A model generated the notes under the pieces. That model made no database searches and was not told the origin of the DNA. It saw only the letters and a list, made by a program, of their open reading frames with translations. DNA of 55,723 nt from Acanthaster planci (taxonomy: Eukaryota > Echinodermata > Asteroidea > Valvatida > Acanthasteridae), in NCBI RefSeq assembly GCF_001949145.1, contig NW_019091480.1:742504-798226 (forward strand), read 5' to 3'. The position numbers and the translations under genes were made by a program. This document shows, in pieces, positions 24,320-36,990 of the stretch. How positions within the stretch are numbered: the first letter of the stretch is position 1; each line of letters opens with the position of its first letter.

Positions 24320-27300
24320 TCACAGGTTTGTCAACATATCATTGGGCGTCATTTCGGAAATCGCCCTGTTTTCGAATGCCCCATTATTGTGATTGTGCTC
24401 GGGAGAGGGCTGTTGATCCTGTTTGTCGCCCTCGACGTCGGCTTTGGCGCCATCCTCGAAGCACTGAGTGTAGGTGCCGGATCGAACCCACCTCTGGACG
24501 AAAAAACGATTGCCAAGCATGAACAGGGGCATCTCAAGCACGATCAGGAAATTCAAAAGGGCTGAAAAGAGTAGAAGACAAATGATCTTACAAAAGCATA
24601 GATAAACAATACAATTATCTGTGCTGTTCAGGAAAGATGTTAGAATGATTATCAATACGATTTAAGAGCACTGCCAACATTGCATGTAAGTGTATTGCAT
24701 ATTTTTAGGTATGAGAACTTTGTTCGTTCAACGAAGAAAAAGAACGTCTCGTTTAATGCTGACAGAAAACTATACGTTCTAAACGATACAATTTGACCGG
24801 GTGTTTAATTTTTATACCCAAAACTTCATGGAAAGCAGAAGAAGCCATTAAGAGGACAGGCTCGTTAAAATACTCACTTTTTAGAACCAAATCTCGCAAG
24901 CACGTCAAGGGTATGATGCACTCGATGACATCGAACCGCATAAGTATCGTGAGGAGAACCCGCTGGAAATTCACCAAGAAGAGGACGAGCTGCACCGAGA
25001 TGAATTGGCCGGTGAGCTGAAAGCTTCGCAACAGACCTCGCGACGCCTTGAACAGGAGCAAGATGGAGTATATCGCGGTCAAAGTTGACAGTATGTTGAT
25101 TGCGATAGCAGGTACCTCGATCGCGTCGTAGATACTATTGGACTGAAGCCACGGTTTTTCGGGAAAAGAGAAAGAAATAAAATTGATCTGTGCAGATTGT
25201 AGCCACAGGAATTATAATTGAGTTGCATCCATTTGAGATGGATGTCTGTTTGCTGTAATGTGTGTTTTGAAGATGAGTCACAATGAAAAGCCTTCGCTTC
25301 TCACAGACCGCTTAATCGACTCGCCTATTTATCGTTCAATTTGATCCATGGACTGCAGACCCTGGCAGGGCTGTGCGAAGAGATGAACAAGATTTTGACC
25401 AATTTTCCCACATCTGTCTATATCATGTTTTGTAAAACTGGAAAATAATTCTATTTATCAAGCTGCACTAATCAACTGGTTTGATTGTGCTCGCCCTGTC
25501 AAAACGAGTTGGGGTAGAATTACTTTTAGACAAGAAAATGGCCACCATACCCGACTGGACGGGATAAGCTGATCAACCCACAATATCGCTGGCAGGAGTG
25601 AAACAGCCGGTAACATGGCGATGTACTGCAGTATACCAACGCGAATTCGGTGGAAGATTTTCCTATAAAGGAAATGTGGAACAAAGTGGCCTGAGTTGGG
25701 AAGTGCTGAGGCTGTATTGCGCTGTTCTGATACCATTTTGTTAGACAGTTTGCTTAAGTAGAAACAAATGTACAATGTTCTCTCACTTGTCGACTGTGAT
25801 AGAGGGAAAACAGACGCAGCAGCAACACGGTGGTTGTCTCATTGGAACGTCCACCTTGGACAGTGCCTTCACCATTGGCTCAACTCCCCCAAAGAGGTCC
25901 GTTATCAAAAGAAGAATAACGTAGAGAGCTACTGCAATGTATCTTTATCAAAAACAAAACAGGAAACACAAGCAATATTAAGCAAAACATGCCCTCTCGG
26001 TTGCCTGATGGGTATAACTAGAGTGAAATGTCTCAGAGCCTTAAGGATCCATGCATTTTCGCACAAATGAATGGCGACAGGTGTATGTGGGCTATGTTCA
26101 TTTCAAGATGTTTAATTAATGGGGGATCGGTAGGGGAAATGAACATCCGCTTGGGGAGGGGTACATTCCCCACCCCATGGCCCTGCCATTGATCGGATGG
26201 CTACCGATATGTTGGGTTCATTACCAGCCTTGGTTTGATTGGTACTGCTTTCAGTCTTCTGGTTCTTGGTTCAGAAGATTTTAGTTGCTGACTTCATAAT
26301 TTTACCGACTTAAGTTGGTTACATCTTCCACCCTTCAGCACCCATTGACCAGCGTGTACAGGAAGTGTGGGGTGGGGGTGGGCTAGCTTGCCTGATGAGA
26401 CTCTTTATACCATCGACTTAAGACATTAACCAACCCTTCATGCACGCGCAATTTCCCCGCTTGTACCAAATTAATAGAGCCAAAAGTAATGACCACTTCA
26501 AGAGAAACTGCAGATTTGCTACTCCCGGACATGTATAGCTGGAATACATTTCTGGACCGATCAGTTAACCACTAGAAAACCATCTAGTGAATTATCTTTT
26601 CCTTCATTGACCCATTCCCCATTTATAAATATCAGTCACACATTTGGACCATTTAATTAGTAGTCCTGGAGAAAACAGAGGTAGTAAAACTGAAGAAAAC
26701 TATTTTTTAAATCACTCAAAACGAAGAGGTTAATGGCGTACATTTTGTGACGCTTTGGAACTCACTAGTGCATTTTAAAGCTTGCGATTTTCAGTTATAT
26801 GAAAGGTGTTTTAATGCTGTTGGGGGTGAAAATTGTTAATTTTATTTGGGGGGTATATCTTTCGCATGGAAAAGAATACTTGCTTTACAGACTTTTACCA
26901 CAGGTTACGAAATATAGACCGATGGCGCCCGCTAAATCATGTGAGTAACTATGGGTATCACTCCCGTAGGAAAGTGTGTTTTAAATGTTCTTTACCTAAA
27001 GTAAAACCGACTCTTGGTTTAGTGCATCAGTAGCACACTGCAAAACACAAACATCCTTAAATTTCTAATCATTAAAAGTATAGATAAAAAGTAAGTCTTC
27101 GAATAGTTCTGAGGCATGCAACTGGGTGTATAGCATATAATGGAATGAACTTTGATACTTACATATCGGCCAAGAAAGCGCACCCAAATGAAGCTGTGGG
27201 TACGCAGAGGCCAATTAGCGAAGTCATGGAATGTGCCTGCATATAATGAGGATACATTGCACACACGAGTCAGACAACGGTGATTCAAAATACGTTATTT

Positions 27301-30300
27301 ACATGTGTGTGAAATTTTCTCTATTCATTACTCACTTCATTTTTGGAATTCAAAGTATTCAGGTTATTTCATTTTCAGTCAAACCCCCCTTCTTACAAAT
27401 ATACAAACATCTTACAAGCACGTCAGCAACCTACTAACCCTACCAATGTAAAATCCAGCCACAAGTTGAGCAGCCACAAGCCACTCAACTAGCCACCCGG
27501 TCAGCTAGCTAGATAGCCGATTACTCAGCCGGCTTGCCGCTCAGCCAATCAGTCGATCGGCCAACCACAGTGAGCCAACCACTTGATCACCAAACAACGC
27601 GTTCGGTCGTCTAGCCAATAGCGCGCTCCACCCAGTCGGTCAGCCACACTGATCTCCATGCACTGGATAGGCAGCTCTGCTCTGCGAATTGAAGGACTGC
27701 GCGGCCATCTTGGGCTATTCAATACAATTGCATTTTCCAAGTCACCAGCTTTAGCGCGGTGCATGAATGCACTTAGTGAATGGACTGAAGTTGGAGGCCA
27801 TTGTATTGAATATCCTAAGACGGCCGCACGGTCACTTCAATTCGCACACAGGCAGTTACTGCTGAGCTGCCTTTCCAGTGTATAGAGATCAGTGGTCAGC
27901 CATCCAGTGAGTCAGAGTAGACGTGAATCAAGTCAGACTTACGTTGCTCTTCCGAGGTCAGCCGTCTCTTCGTTATTCACAGTACACGGCCGTCGCGCTC
28001 GACCGCTCGAGGTGCAGTCTACTACTTCAAGTGAGAATTTCTGGCCAGCTCATAAGCATTAAAAGTGCCCCCGCAGTGTCTTTTGAAAAAGGGGATTGTT
28101 TGGCCTCCAACATTGTGAGATTGTGTAAATCGTTACCAGGATCAATTGCAGAATGTCTAATAAAACACCCCCCCCCCAAAAAAAGTTGAAGGATGGTCCT
28201 CAGTGGCCGAGAAAGTTGAGGCTTGCCACTTTAAAAATGGCTGCAATCAGTCTTTGGGGAAAAAAATTACTTTCAGGGGCGGACTTTATTTCGTGGGAAT
28301 AATTATCAATATAATTGGTTAACCCTTAAACATTGAAAAGAAATTGAAAGATTTTTCGACATTTTGTGCGTACGCACTTCATGGACGGTTCCTTAGGCTT
28401 AATCAGCCACTGAGCCAACGGCCGTGAACCAACCACTCGGCAGACGGTCACCAACTCGGCCAGCCCGCTAGCTATATTGAGACATCCATTCAGCAAATCA
28501 CCCAACGAGAGACGAACTTTCTGCAAAATGTTGCACTCAGCTCACCGGAAAAACTCCACAGATATAGAGCAGATATCGCCGCCTGGATCCGAATTTAAAT
28601 CGTTGATAGAGGAAAATCAAAGCTTCGATGTACAAGAAAATACAGATGACGGTCATAAGAATGACCAGGATCAATATGACGTAAGACCACGACGCAGAAC
28701 GAAACCCTGTAGAAGAGAAAAACTTGATGCAAAATCATGATTCCATCTTATAAACTTGAGGCAACATCAAAATGAATGATAGTTTGGTTTGCAGTGTTCG
28801 AATTTTTCAGTTCCACAAAACTATCATGTAAATTCTTGTCTGCATGTTCAAAACATTCCTAGGGTGCGGATCTAGCACACATTGCAGGCTTTCGGGATTT
28901 TTTTTTTGGGGGGGACTGTCTTTGTCACCATTCGCGAAGCCAGATAATCTCTTTTGGACGGAAAATAAGGCCCCTATAGTGTTCGTGCATTTTCTTGGGG
29001 GGGGGCTTCCAAGCTTTAGACTAAATAATTTATTAAATGTACCCCTCCCCCAACGAAAGGATATGGGGGGGGGTGACCTCTACCCCCCACCAGATTCGCG
29101 CCTGATCAGGCACTCAAACCATTTTCCAAATGCAACGTGGAGACCAGGACTGGATATTGGGGGGGGACTTAATGCACGTTTTGGAGAACGTGGCTTCGAA
29201 TATTGCAGGTGAAAACAATGGCTGGTATGGGAAACAAGAACAGTGCAAACTGACCCACATCCCTCCCGTAGGCCTGCAAGTCGAAAAAAACTATTTGGTC
29301 GCCAACTACTGTTCACGATAGCCGGCTTTTGAGTTAACATTTTGATCAGGTACTGTTCTGCCAAAAATTCCCATCATAGCTCACTGTTTCCACATTCTTA
29401 AAACCTTTTGCAGCGGAAGTCGCTTTAATTTCTTGTGAAATGTGTTACGTCATGTCTCTTATACCGTGCAGTGGGGCAGATAGCATGGGTTTGAATTCTG
29501 GGGGTGCACACCCCAGTTTAAGAGGGACGGGTTATTGAATCCCCTCAAGGCTCATTTAAAAAAAATTGTCGGACTACCCAACAACCACAATAGCACTCAC
29601 AGGGGAAGAACAATTTTGAAAACCACGTACGAATACGCTGTTTTGATGCAAGGTTCTGCATTTCAGGAGTTCAATGCACATTATAGACATTTTGAATTAT
29701 GAACATCGTCTCCATATAAGCAAGGAACTCCTTTTTCTGTGGGTCCATGATATAAGTCTTATCGTGTCAGTGTCGCCTCTTTAGCAGGGTAAGCCATCCC
29801 CCTAATCCCCATCCCCATGTTCCTTGCACAGATTGACGCCACTGGCAACCAAGATTTGTTGTGAAAAGGAAGGAGGGTGTTCGAACTGGAAATTAGGCCA
29901 GCCCTGAATAGCTCTCACGACCCCCCTTGCACCACCGGGGATCGCAATACCACTTTAAATTCAGGTGTATATTGTATCCAGTTTTATTTGTCAGAAAGCA
30001 AAACAAACAAACGAAAATTTGTCGAGGGGTTCAGACCCCCCTTACCGCCTTGGGTGTGCTACCGATTACATATTGTGTGCAGACGTTAGGCTTTGCACTA
30101 TGTCCGGAGTCTGTCGAACTTATTGATCCGTACGAATGACAAAAGGTTTTGCCAAATAGACACTGACTCAGGTACAAGTCTTATGACCATGTGCAAACTC
30201 TTACTCTATTTTTGGTACCGTATTCTGTTGTGGGGAACTAGGGAACCTGGGTACCGGGGGTGTTTTGAAAATTCCAATTAGTATTACTTATTTATTTTCT

Positions 30301-31038
30301 GAGTGAAAGCGTTAGCATTTTGAAACGGTATACAGCCATTTTTCCGGAGAGGGGTTTGAGGATTTGTCCACTTCCAGGTTGAAAGAAATGTGGCCTGGGC
30401 CGGGTAAACTTCCATTTTGCTGTGTACTTCGGGTTTGACACGATAGGCTTGATAGCATTATTTCTCTGATGCGGTTGATGCATGTAGAATTTCGATAAAA
30501 TGCTGAACATTCCAAATTCTCAGCACAAACATGTATATTTAAATAATCGTCAAATGTTTGCCCGAATCCGAAATACAAAAAAAAAAGGCCCGATTCTAAT
30601 TATGGACGGAGGGAAAGGAGGGGCGGAGACAGAGCGAAGGTCCTTCCCCATCAACATTGAGCCTTTTTCAAAGAACTGAAAGCGCTAAACCGAAACGGTA
30701 TTAGCACCGTGCTTTAAAGGGTTTGGGAGGGTTCTTTAGGGTTGACAAAAATGGACGATAATGTTTCAGGAAACATCCCTGGCGGGTCCCCCGAACTCAA
30801 AAACCTGGATACGCTCTTGCTCTGGTGCTCCATTTGCTAATAAAGTAGATGAAAGTTCAAAACCGATATTGACATTGTGAAGTGTTTATATTATATTCAG
30901 AACTTTATAATGCTGACGAACGGTGAGAGTTAAGTTCTAGCCTAGGGCAGATGACTAAGTGCCAAACTTTGGAGTGAACGAATACTCACGGGCGAGCATT
31001 TCGGCCGAGTTCGGGACGGCACTCAAGTTGAATTCCAT
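24320..31038 (-). CDS. SLC51A: Organic solute transporter subunit alpha (SLC51A / OST-alpha) homologue, complete, 7 coding exons
   Basis: Coding exons in order are 31038-30990, 28706-28546, 27236-27163, 25942-25787, 25662-25551, 25142-24878 and 24561-24320. All introns are GT-AG (acceptors such as TCTTCTACAG and CTCTTTTCAG) and all split codons rejoin, giving 1059 nt and 352 residues; vertebrate OST-alpha is about 340. The family order is visible: a short N-terminus with an N-L-S sequon at 4-6, TM1 at about 22-46 followed by GSRRRYLLY, TM2 with a VP motif (LIGLCVPTAS), TM3 ending in DLFGGVEPMV, a cysteine patch (PPCCCCVCF at about 132-140), a TM4 block (GILQYIAMLPAVSL), two more TMs with SRGLLRSFQLTGQF between them, and TM7 (LLNFLIVLEMPLFML) before a polar, acidic tail. 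The known family is a basolateral bile-acid/steroid transporter working with a single-pass beta subunit (SLC51B), for which no gene is seen here. The gene is convergent with the NLR. Introns carry repeats and a hAT-like foldback element. Confidence 0.92.
27455..27640. repeat. Degenerate AGCCA-type minisatellite
   Basis: Within an intron of the SLC51A-like gene, the sequence repeats variations of AGCCA(N)n such as CAGCCACAAGCCACTCAACT and CCAATCAGTCGATCGGCCAA. A second patch of the same character lies at about 28390-28475 in the same intron. It is low-complexity DNA with no coding potential. Confidence 0.6.
27647..27894. mobile_element. hAT-like foldback MITE with long inverted arms and 8-bp target duplication
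   Basis: The element is 248 bp, flanked by perfect copies of GTCAGCCA (27639-27646 and 27895-27902). Both ends read CACTGATCTC inward, and the inverted homology runs about 85-95 bp into each arm (left about 27647-27730, right about 27800-27894; shared blocks CACTGGA, AGGCAGCT, GCGAATTGAAG, TATTCAATACAAT). It lies in the intron between coding exons 2 and 3 of the SLC51A-like gene. The local AGCCA minisatellite slightly raises the chance of a coincidental flank match, but the arms make it a real foldback element. Confidence 0.8.
29470..29845 (+). mobile_element. Interspersed repeat family A, copy 3
   Basis: A diverged copy inside intron 1 of the SLC51A-like gene, in the opposite strand sense to that gene. 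Diagnostic blocks are GGGGGTGCACACCCC, GGTTATTGAATCCCC, TACCCAACAACCA, GAACAATTTTGAAAACCA and the end GATTGACGCCACTG. Confidence 0.55.
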
Positions 31039-31970
31039 TTTGACTAGCCAACGGGTCTGAGAACTCGCTGTTACACGGGCTGGTACGGTATGTCTGCTCT
31101 CACGCCAACACCGACGATGGAAATGACACTTTTGTATTCACTCACTGTACATGCATGTGTCTACAGCTTATCATGTCTTTTGAGAAATATTGAGTGGAAA
31201 GCCAAACAATAACAAGAACATGTTACTGGTGCTGTTTTGTGCCCGATCGCTTTATCACCACCAATTTTCTTGTTACGGGAATTTCCTTTTACTTTTCCAT
31301 TGATATGTGATGAGTTTCCTTTTTCACAAAAACATTTTTGCAGTCAAAGCCGTTTTATAGAACCACTGAAAAACTTTCAAGCATTAGAATTTTTATTGTT
31401 CTTTTGGCATTTTTCTTCCTGGGTCTGCTGGCGTGGATATATAAAAGCTGCATTCCACGAGGGCGTTGTTGACAATACTTGCTCTGTGACAACATAAACC
31501 ATCCTCTAAATAAAGAAATTGGGAAAGTACCGAGTCTGTATTACAGCAAACGATGTTTTTTGTTGAATGGCCTCATTCTGAGGCCAAAGTTGTGTAAACA
31601 CGCATCACGGGCTGACGGGCAACCGGGACTAAATAAGAATGATTCTACAATGGCCCCCTAGGCAAATTGAATACCAATTAAGGGCAAATTGCTTTGTTAG
31701 TATACAGTGCATGCCTTTGTGATGACATTACACTGGAAGTGGAAAAAATAACAGTAAATGGAGGAAACCTACTGCTCAGAGGCAGAGTTGAATGCCCGTA
31801 CTGAGAGCGGACCTGAACTTGCTGCAACTAGCAACTAGAACATCGGTTCAGCAAACACATTATTTTAATGGGCACTGTGAAGAGAGTGATCAACGTAACA
31901 CCTGGCCTTGCCAAGGCTAACTGTAGATGCCACGAGTTCGTGCACATTATAATGAAAATTCACATAGACA

Positions 31971-32010
31971 CAGTGGCGGATACAAGAATTTTCCGGAGGT
32001 GGGGTAAGGC
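31971..32010 (+). mobile_element. End of a CAGTGGCGGAT-type DNA element (fragment)
   Basis: CAGTGGCGGATACAAGAATTTTCCGGAGG-like sequence starts at 31971. A related start (GGGGCGGGTCCAGGAATTTT) lies at about 40994. Similar ends are widespread in marine invertebrate genomes and resemble the hAT-like ends at 8110-8318. The opposite end was not found. Confidence 0.4.
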
Positions 32011-34439
32011 CAGTCGGACTTTTTTTTGTAAGACAGATTGTTGCGGATAAGTGGATACATAGGTAATGAATTACATTGGTACTTGTGTAAATCTTTATAG
32101 CATTACAACAATCGTTATAATTTATTCATTCATCATATTTTGGGTGTCACAGCAGGGGTGTGACCAATAGTAAAGTCTGCCAATGTGGTCTTTTCCCTAA
32201 AAGAATTTTCAAGCTATAGTTTTTTCTATCAAAATAGTCGTTATTTTGGTCAGTTTTAGTATATGCCAATTATAATCTTGAACGAAATTCCTTTTACAGT
32301 GAGACCATTTTATTTTGTTTTGTTTAGGCGAAGGAGATTAAGTTGTCTCGCAAAAGTGGCAATTGGGAAGCAAAAACTAGGAAAATTGACAAAGAATAAC
32401 ACAAACTTCGGAATGCCGAGCTGGATATACCCTTTTAGAAAAAAACCTGTACAGACCGGTTCAATTGCTTTATGTCTTCGAATGTCAATGGGATGGAAGT
32501 CAATTAGTTATTCGGCCTTTGAGAATCACCAAATGCTCTAGATCATTTGTAAATTTCACCTGTGGGTAAGACATTTTAATCCCACGTAGTGATAAGGCCA
32601 TTACATCTAGTCCCAAAACCCTGCCTCTTCATTCCTGAGATCTTTCATTTTGTGTTAATTTATTTAAGAGTGTGGACTCACTGGAGACAAGATGGTGTCT
32701 GTTACCACTTGAAGCCAACATGTATTAGCTACCACGCAGTTCTAAAAATGTAAATACTTGCTTTGTTTTTTACTCTTCTTAATGTGCTTACTCTACTTAC
32801 AACGATACATTTGTCTTTCCACCTCAAGCAATTCCAATTTCTTAACAATCCTACATCCTGGTGTTTTGATGGGTTTTAATTGGTTCAGGATTGCACAATT
32901 CATCTCTGATATTTTCTTATGGGCATTGGGTTTGTTGAATTTCTTTGCAAAAAAATATAAAGATAGTAGTTGAAGTTAAAGCATCAGTTCTTGTGTTCTT
33001 TTCAGGCGTTTTATAAAGTGGTTTCCTGTTGTTTTCAAAGAAAACTAATTTTGCAGTTGGCTCTAAGCATTGACATACAGTTTAAATTACAATTACCCGT
33101 TTCATGTATGGAATTAAACTTAGTACACACCACTATGTTGCCGTTCCTCTTTGGGTATAAAGTGCTGTTAAATGAAATTTGTGCTCTTACCATAAAAATT
33201 AAAATAAGATAATAAGAGTTTTCTGCTCCAAGAAAAAGAGGGTTCTCCAAAAAAAAAGTGATTTTTGCTTAATTATTAAGAATAAACGAGTGGCGACATT
33301 TCTTACAATTTTCCCCTTGAAATCATATGATAAACCTGTGATCTGCACTTAACCCTTATCAACTTTACGATTAATAAATAAGAGGTATCTAGAACTTTTA
33401 GAGTACATCTAACAAAGGTATATGGAATGCAGTGAAAATAAATGAAAATCCATCATCAAATAAAAAATGCCGGTTGCAATTTTTCTATTGTAATTGTTGC
33501 AAAATTGGATATTATGTTTATTCATTATTTGGTTTTGTTTGATTGAACCCATCCTTGGAACAAAAATGAAAATTAATTTAAACTCAAATAATATAATTTG
33601 TAAAAACAAACACTAACTCACCGATAAAATATAATAATTAAATGACAACTAAAATTAAAGGAAAAATTTTTTCCATTTTTTTTATTTCTAAGTTTAAAGT
33701 TTTTTACATTTCATCGATTTTGAATTTTTTGGGGCTTTTGGGGTTTTTAATTTTTAAAAATTTTTTTCGGTACAAAAAGGTCCACAGACAAAGAGTTTCC
33801 CAAGGCACATACATGATATGACGATGTTTACCACTGAATCGACACGTTAAACTGTTTGTCTAAAAGGGTACCAGTGATGAGATGCCGTGGACAGCAAAAT
33901 ATAAAAGAAGACAGAAGTCATTCAAGGAGAGCCGTTTTTTAATTTGCATTGTTAGGCTGAGGAAATCCCAATTTGTGTTGGATCAAGCTACTTATGAGAT
34001 AAGCCAATACTGGAGAGTTCATTTTGAAGTTAATATTCATTTGCAAGATTGCACTTTTCAAGTTGCACTTTTCGTGTTTAAGTGTATTTTTATTGTTGGA
34101 TGTGCGAAGCAATCGTGTTTCTGTTTCCATAAATTCAGAGGAATGTGAGGTTTCATCCTGCAAATGACAGTCTTGAAAAGAAAACCCAGAAATACATTCA
34201 TAAATTATGTAAATGAAAACTAAACATTTAAAATAAATGACTGTAAATACACGAGTCCTTACGTAATCAAGATTACAGTCTAACAGGCCTTTCATTAACC
34301 TAAACTCTTCGAACCTTAAAACAGAGCGAAAACGCAAAATGATTGAGACCTTTGGGTGAACTACCTAGGTGCTAATAAGTCGGTGAAAAAATTACAGGAT
34401 TCCGGAACTTTCCGAAAGGATTTAGTGTTAAGATCTTGT

Positions 34440-35030
34440 CAAAATGGCGCACAAGCGTAAAGAAAATGAAGGGAGAAAAGGGAAGGCAAGACAAAGAAAG
34501 ATGGGTTATTAAAGAAATAGATGGAGGGAAACAAGCAGACGGATGATGAGAGAGGAAGGAGGAATATTGAGAAAAACTAAAGAGATTTGTTTGAGAGTCC
34601 TTATATGCCATACGATACAGAATCTAGGATACTTTGAGCTGACAATTGGGAAGAAGTGTTTAAAAAGGATTCGTGAATGAAAAAGTATAAGGTGAAGGGT
34701 ACAAGCCCTGTAAGGAAAGAAAATAGGAGAACTGAAGAGACGAATGGAAGGAGTAGCCTGCTAAAGATTTTGAAATAGGAAGAAAGGAACTGGGACCAAA
34801 ATCGCACCAACGTCCAAACTGTCAATTGATAGCATAGGCCCAAGTACAAAATGGATGACACGTCTTGCTGGCTGTTAGGAAGAAGTTTAGATAAAAAGGA
34901 GGAGTGATGTGAGGGTGAAAGGTTTAAGGTAAGAAAGACAGGAAACTTGAAGTGAAAGACGAAGAGAAGGATTTGAATTCATGCAAAAGAGTTAAACACA
35001 GGAAGGAATTTTGACCAAAATGGTACCGTT
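34440..35030. repeat. Diverged purine-rich tandem repeat
   Basis: The + strand is dominated by A and G. Units of roughly 200 bp can be traced through recurring blocks: GGAAGAAGTGTTTA at about 34650 and GGAAGAAGTTTAGAT at about 34879; GGGACCAAAATCGCACC at about 34792 and TTGACCAAAATGGTACC at about 35011. An older unit precedes at about 34370-34580. It is non-coding. Confidence 0.55.
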
Positions 35031-35224
35031 AAGTATATAGGGCACTGACCTAACTGACCGTTAATTAATCGACTGCAACTGCTGACTGGCTTGTTGATTA
35101 GTAACCAATTACGCAAGTCTCTACCGATAAATTCTAAGCTATTCGATTTGATAATCTAGGTTGTTACGAGGAAACTGGTAACGCATGAGCAGACCACCTG
35201 ACAACCATATGAATTTATAAAACT

Positions 35225-36260
35225 TAACTAAACCAGCACTAAAAACAGGGGCAAACAACCAACAACTACCAACCACACACCCAACCACAATATCCAGCAT
35301 TCACTTAACTAAACCAAAATCAGTCACACTCAACAACAATCAAGCACATGCAACCACAACCACACCTGTTTACATACAAAGTGTGGACATTTCTTTGTTC
35401 TCCGGTGGTTAAGGAAACTCGAGGAAAATGCACTTTTTTCCAACTAGGATAACTCCTTTAAGTTCGAGCTGGATTGTTGATGATTATTTCCTAGACTGTT
35501 CCTCTTCATTTTTGCCACAGAAAACCTTGACCCCAAAATGCCACTGAACTGTTTTTCAGAGAGGGGAAAACATTGTGTGGACGTGTGCGAGTCCTCACAA
35601 CGCCATCGCAGCCTATATTATGTGGACTTCTTTTGTACAGAGGTCCACACTGTGTATACCACGCCTGCACAACAAATCACATCCGCACACTGTAAACCGC
35701 AAATACAATAAATGCACCCAACCACCTTCAACCAAACTACAAAGTGAACCACAACCATCAACAATCAACTGCACCCATCCACAGTGACTAATTACCGCCA
35801 ACCACACTCAAGCATAATCAACCAAACTCAATCACAATCAACCACTTACCACAATCAACCATATCCAACCACACTCAAACATAGGCAACCAAACCCAACC
35901 ACAATCAACCTCTCTAACGAGTCAACCATACCCAACGACACTCAACAACATCAACCACATCCTTCTACAAGCAACCACACCCAAGCGTAATCAACCACAA
36001 ACAACCATAAGCAGCCACACTCAACCACAATCAACTGTAATAAGCAGCATCTTATGCCCCCTATCGCACCCATCCACAACCAATTACAGCCAACCACACC
36101 GAAGCACATTCAACTTCCAACCATACAATCAACCAAAACCACCACAGTCGAACACAATCGACTGGAATTAATCACAACCATACTAATCCACCTCAACTAT
36201 CCATACATCACAACCGCGAACATCCTCGGCCAGCATACATTAAACCAACCTTGAACGAAA
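35225..36260. repeat. G-poor (CAACCA/ACAATC)-type low-complexity tract, about 1 kb
   Basis: Long stretches consist of A, C and T with hardly any G on the + strand, built from degenerate units such as CAACCACACTCAA and ACAATCAACCA repeated with spacing near 10-12 bp. The tract is interrupted at about 35390-35690 by unrelated sequence. Open frames across it have monotonous His/Asn/Gln/Pro/Thr composition and are not genes. Confidence 0.8.
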
Positions 36261-36722
36261 CAAAACAGAAACTGGCAACAAAATAACGCAGACATAAGGT
36301 CTACCGAGACATTGCACTGAATGGTTCAAGACAGAATCTAATACGAATGTAAAACTGGAGACCAACATTAACGCATTTTTGGCTCCGGTATCATTTTACC
36401 CATGTTGATAGAATCAATATCTGGCTTTGGATTACGTTTTGGCAAAAGAAAATAGCAGGCGTTTCCTCATATTCCACTGACAACGGATGAGGTCTGAGGT
36501 TTCAAATTCGCCCTTTAAACAGTGCAAAGGTTCGTTATGAGATGGAGACAACGATGATTATTTGAAAGGAAAATTGGTGAAGAGGTTCAGTGTAGTTCAT
36601 ATTTGAAGTGGTATTCAGCTCTCCTCAAATGACTTCCTATTGATGAAAAAGATCTATAATTGTCCTGTTTTATTCCTAAAACCCCTCCGTGCTGAATTCT
36701 GATTTATTAGTATAGTGATTAA

Positions 36723-36728
36723 TTTATT
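36723..36728 (-). promoter_or_regulatory. Polyadenylation signal for the STMND1-like gene
   Basis: AATAAA on the - strand, about 265 bp past the stop at 36991-36993. Two more AATAAA hexamers follow within 60 bp (36703-36708 and 36669-36674), so the 3' end may be staggered. Confidence 0.55.
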
Positions 36729-36990
36729 TCCATTCACTGCATTTCTGTTTATAATTTACCTTATCACGTTGCCTGTGACAGTGGCTATTTACATCTGTTG
36801 TGGAATTCACCCTTCGTGTATCTTTTTTTCATAATCTTGACCCCCTCTCTTGTAGTGACCGTTTGTACATGGTAAAAAAATGGTAAAATCATCTCCGATA
36901 CTGGCATGTACATAGTAAACAAGTTAAATCCATTGGACAGGTATCGACATGTACATATTACATAATTATTCCCAACTTTTTGTTGGTTGT

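Larger units (their letters stand above)
31039..36722. other. Intergenic DNA between SLC51A-like and STMND1-like genes
   Basis: No gene is recognised. About 31.1-34.4 kb is very AT-rich with long T and A runs. It is followed by a purine-rich tandem region (34440-35030) and a G-poor CAACCA-type region (35225-36260). A CAGTGGCGGAT element end lies at 31971. Confidence 0.6.

Noticed and set aside
35575-36254. Three 66-70-codon open frames rich in His, Thr, Pro and Gln
   Set aside because: They are the readable product of the CAACCA low-complexity tract, with no start context or conservation expected.
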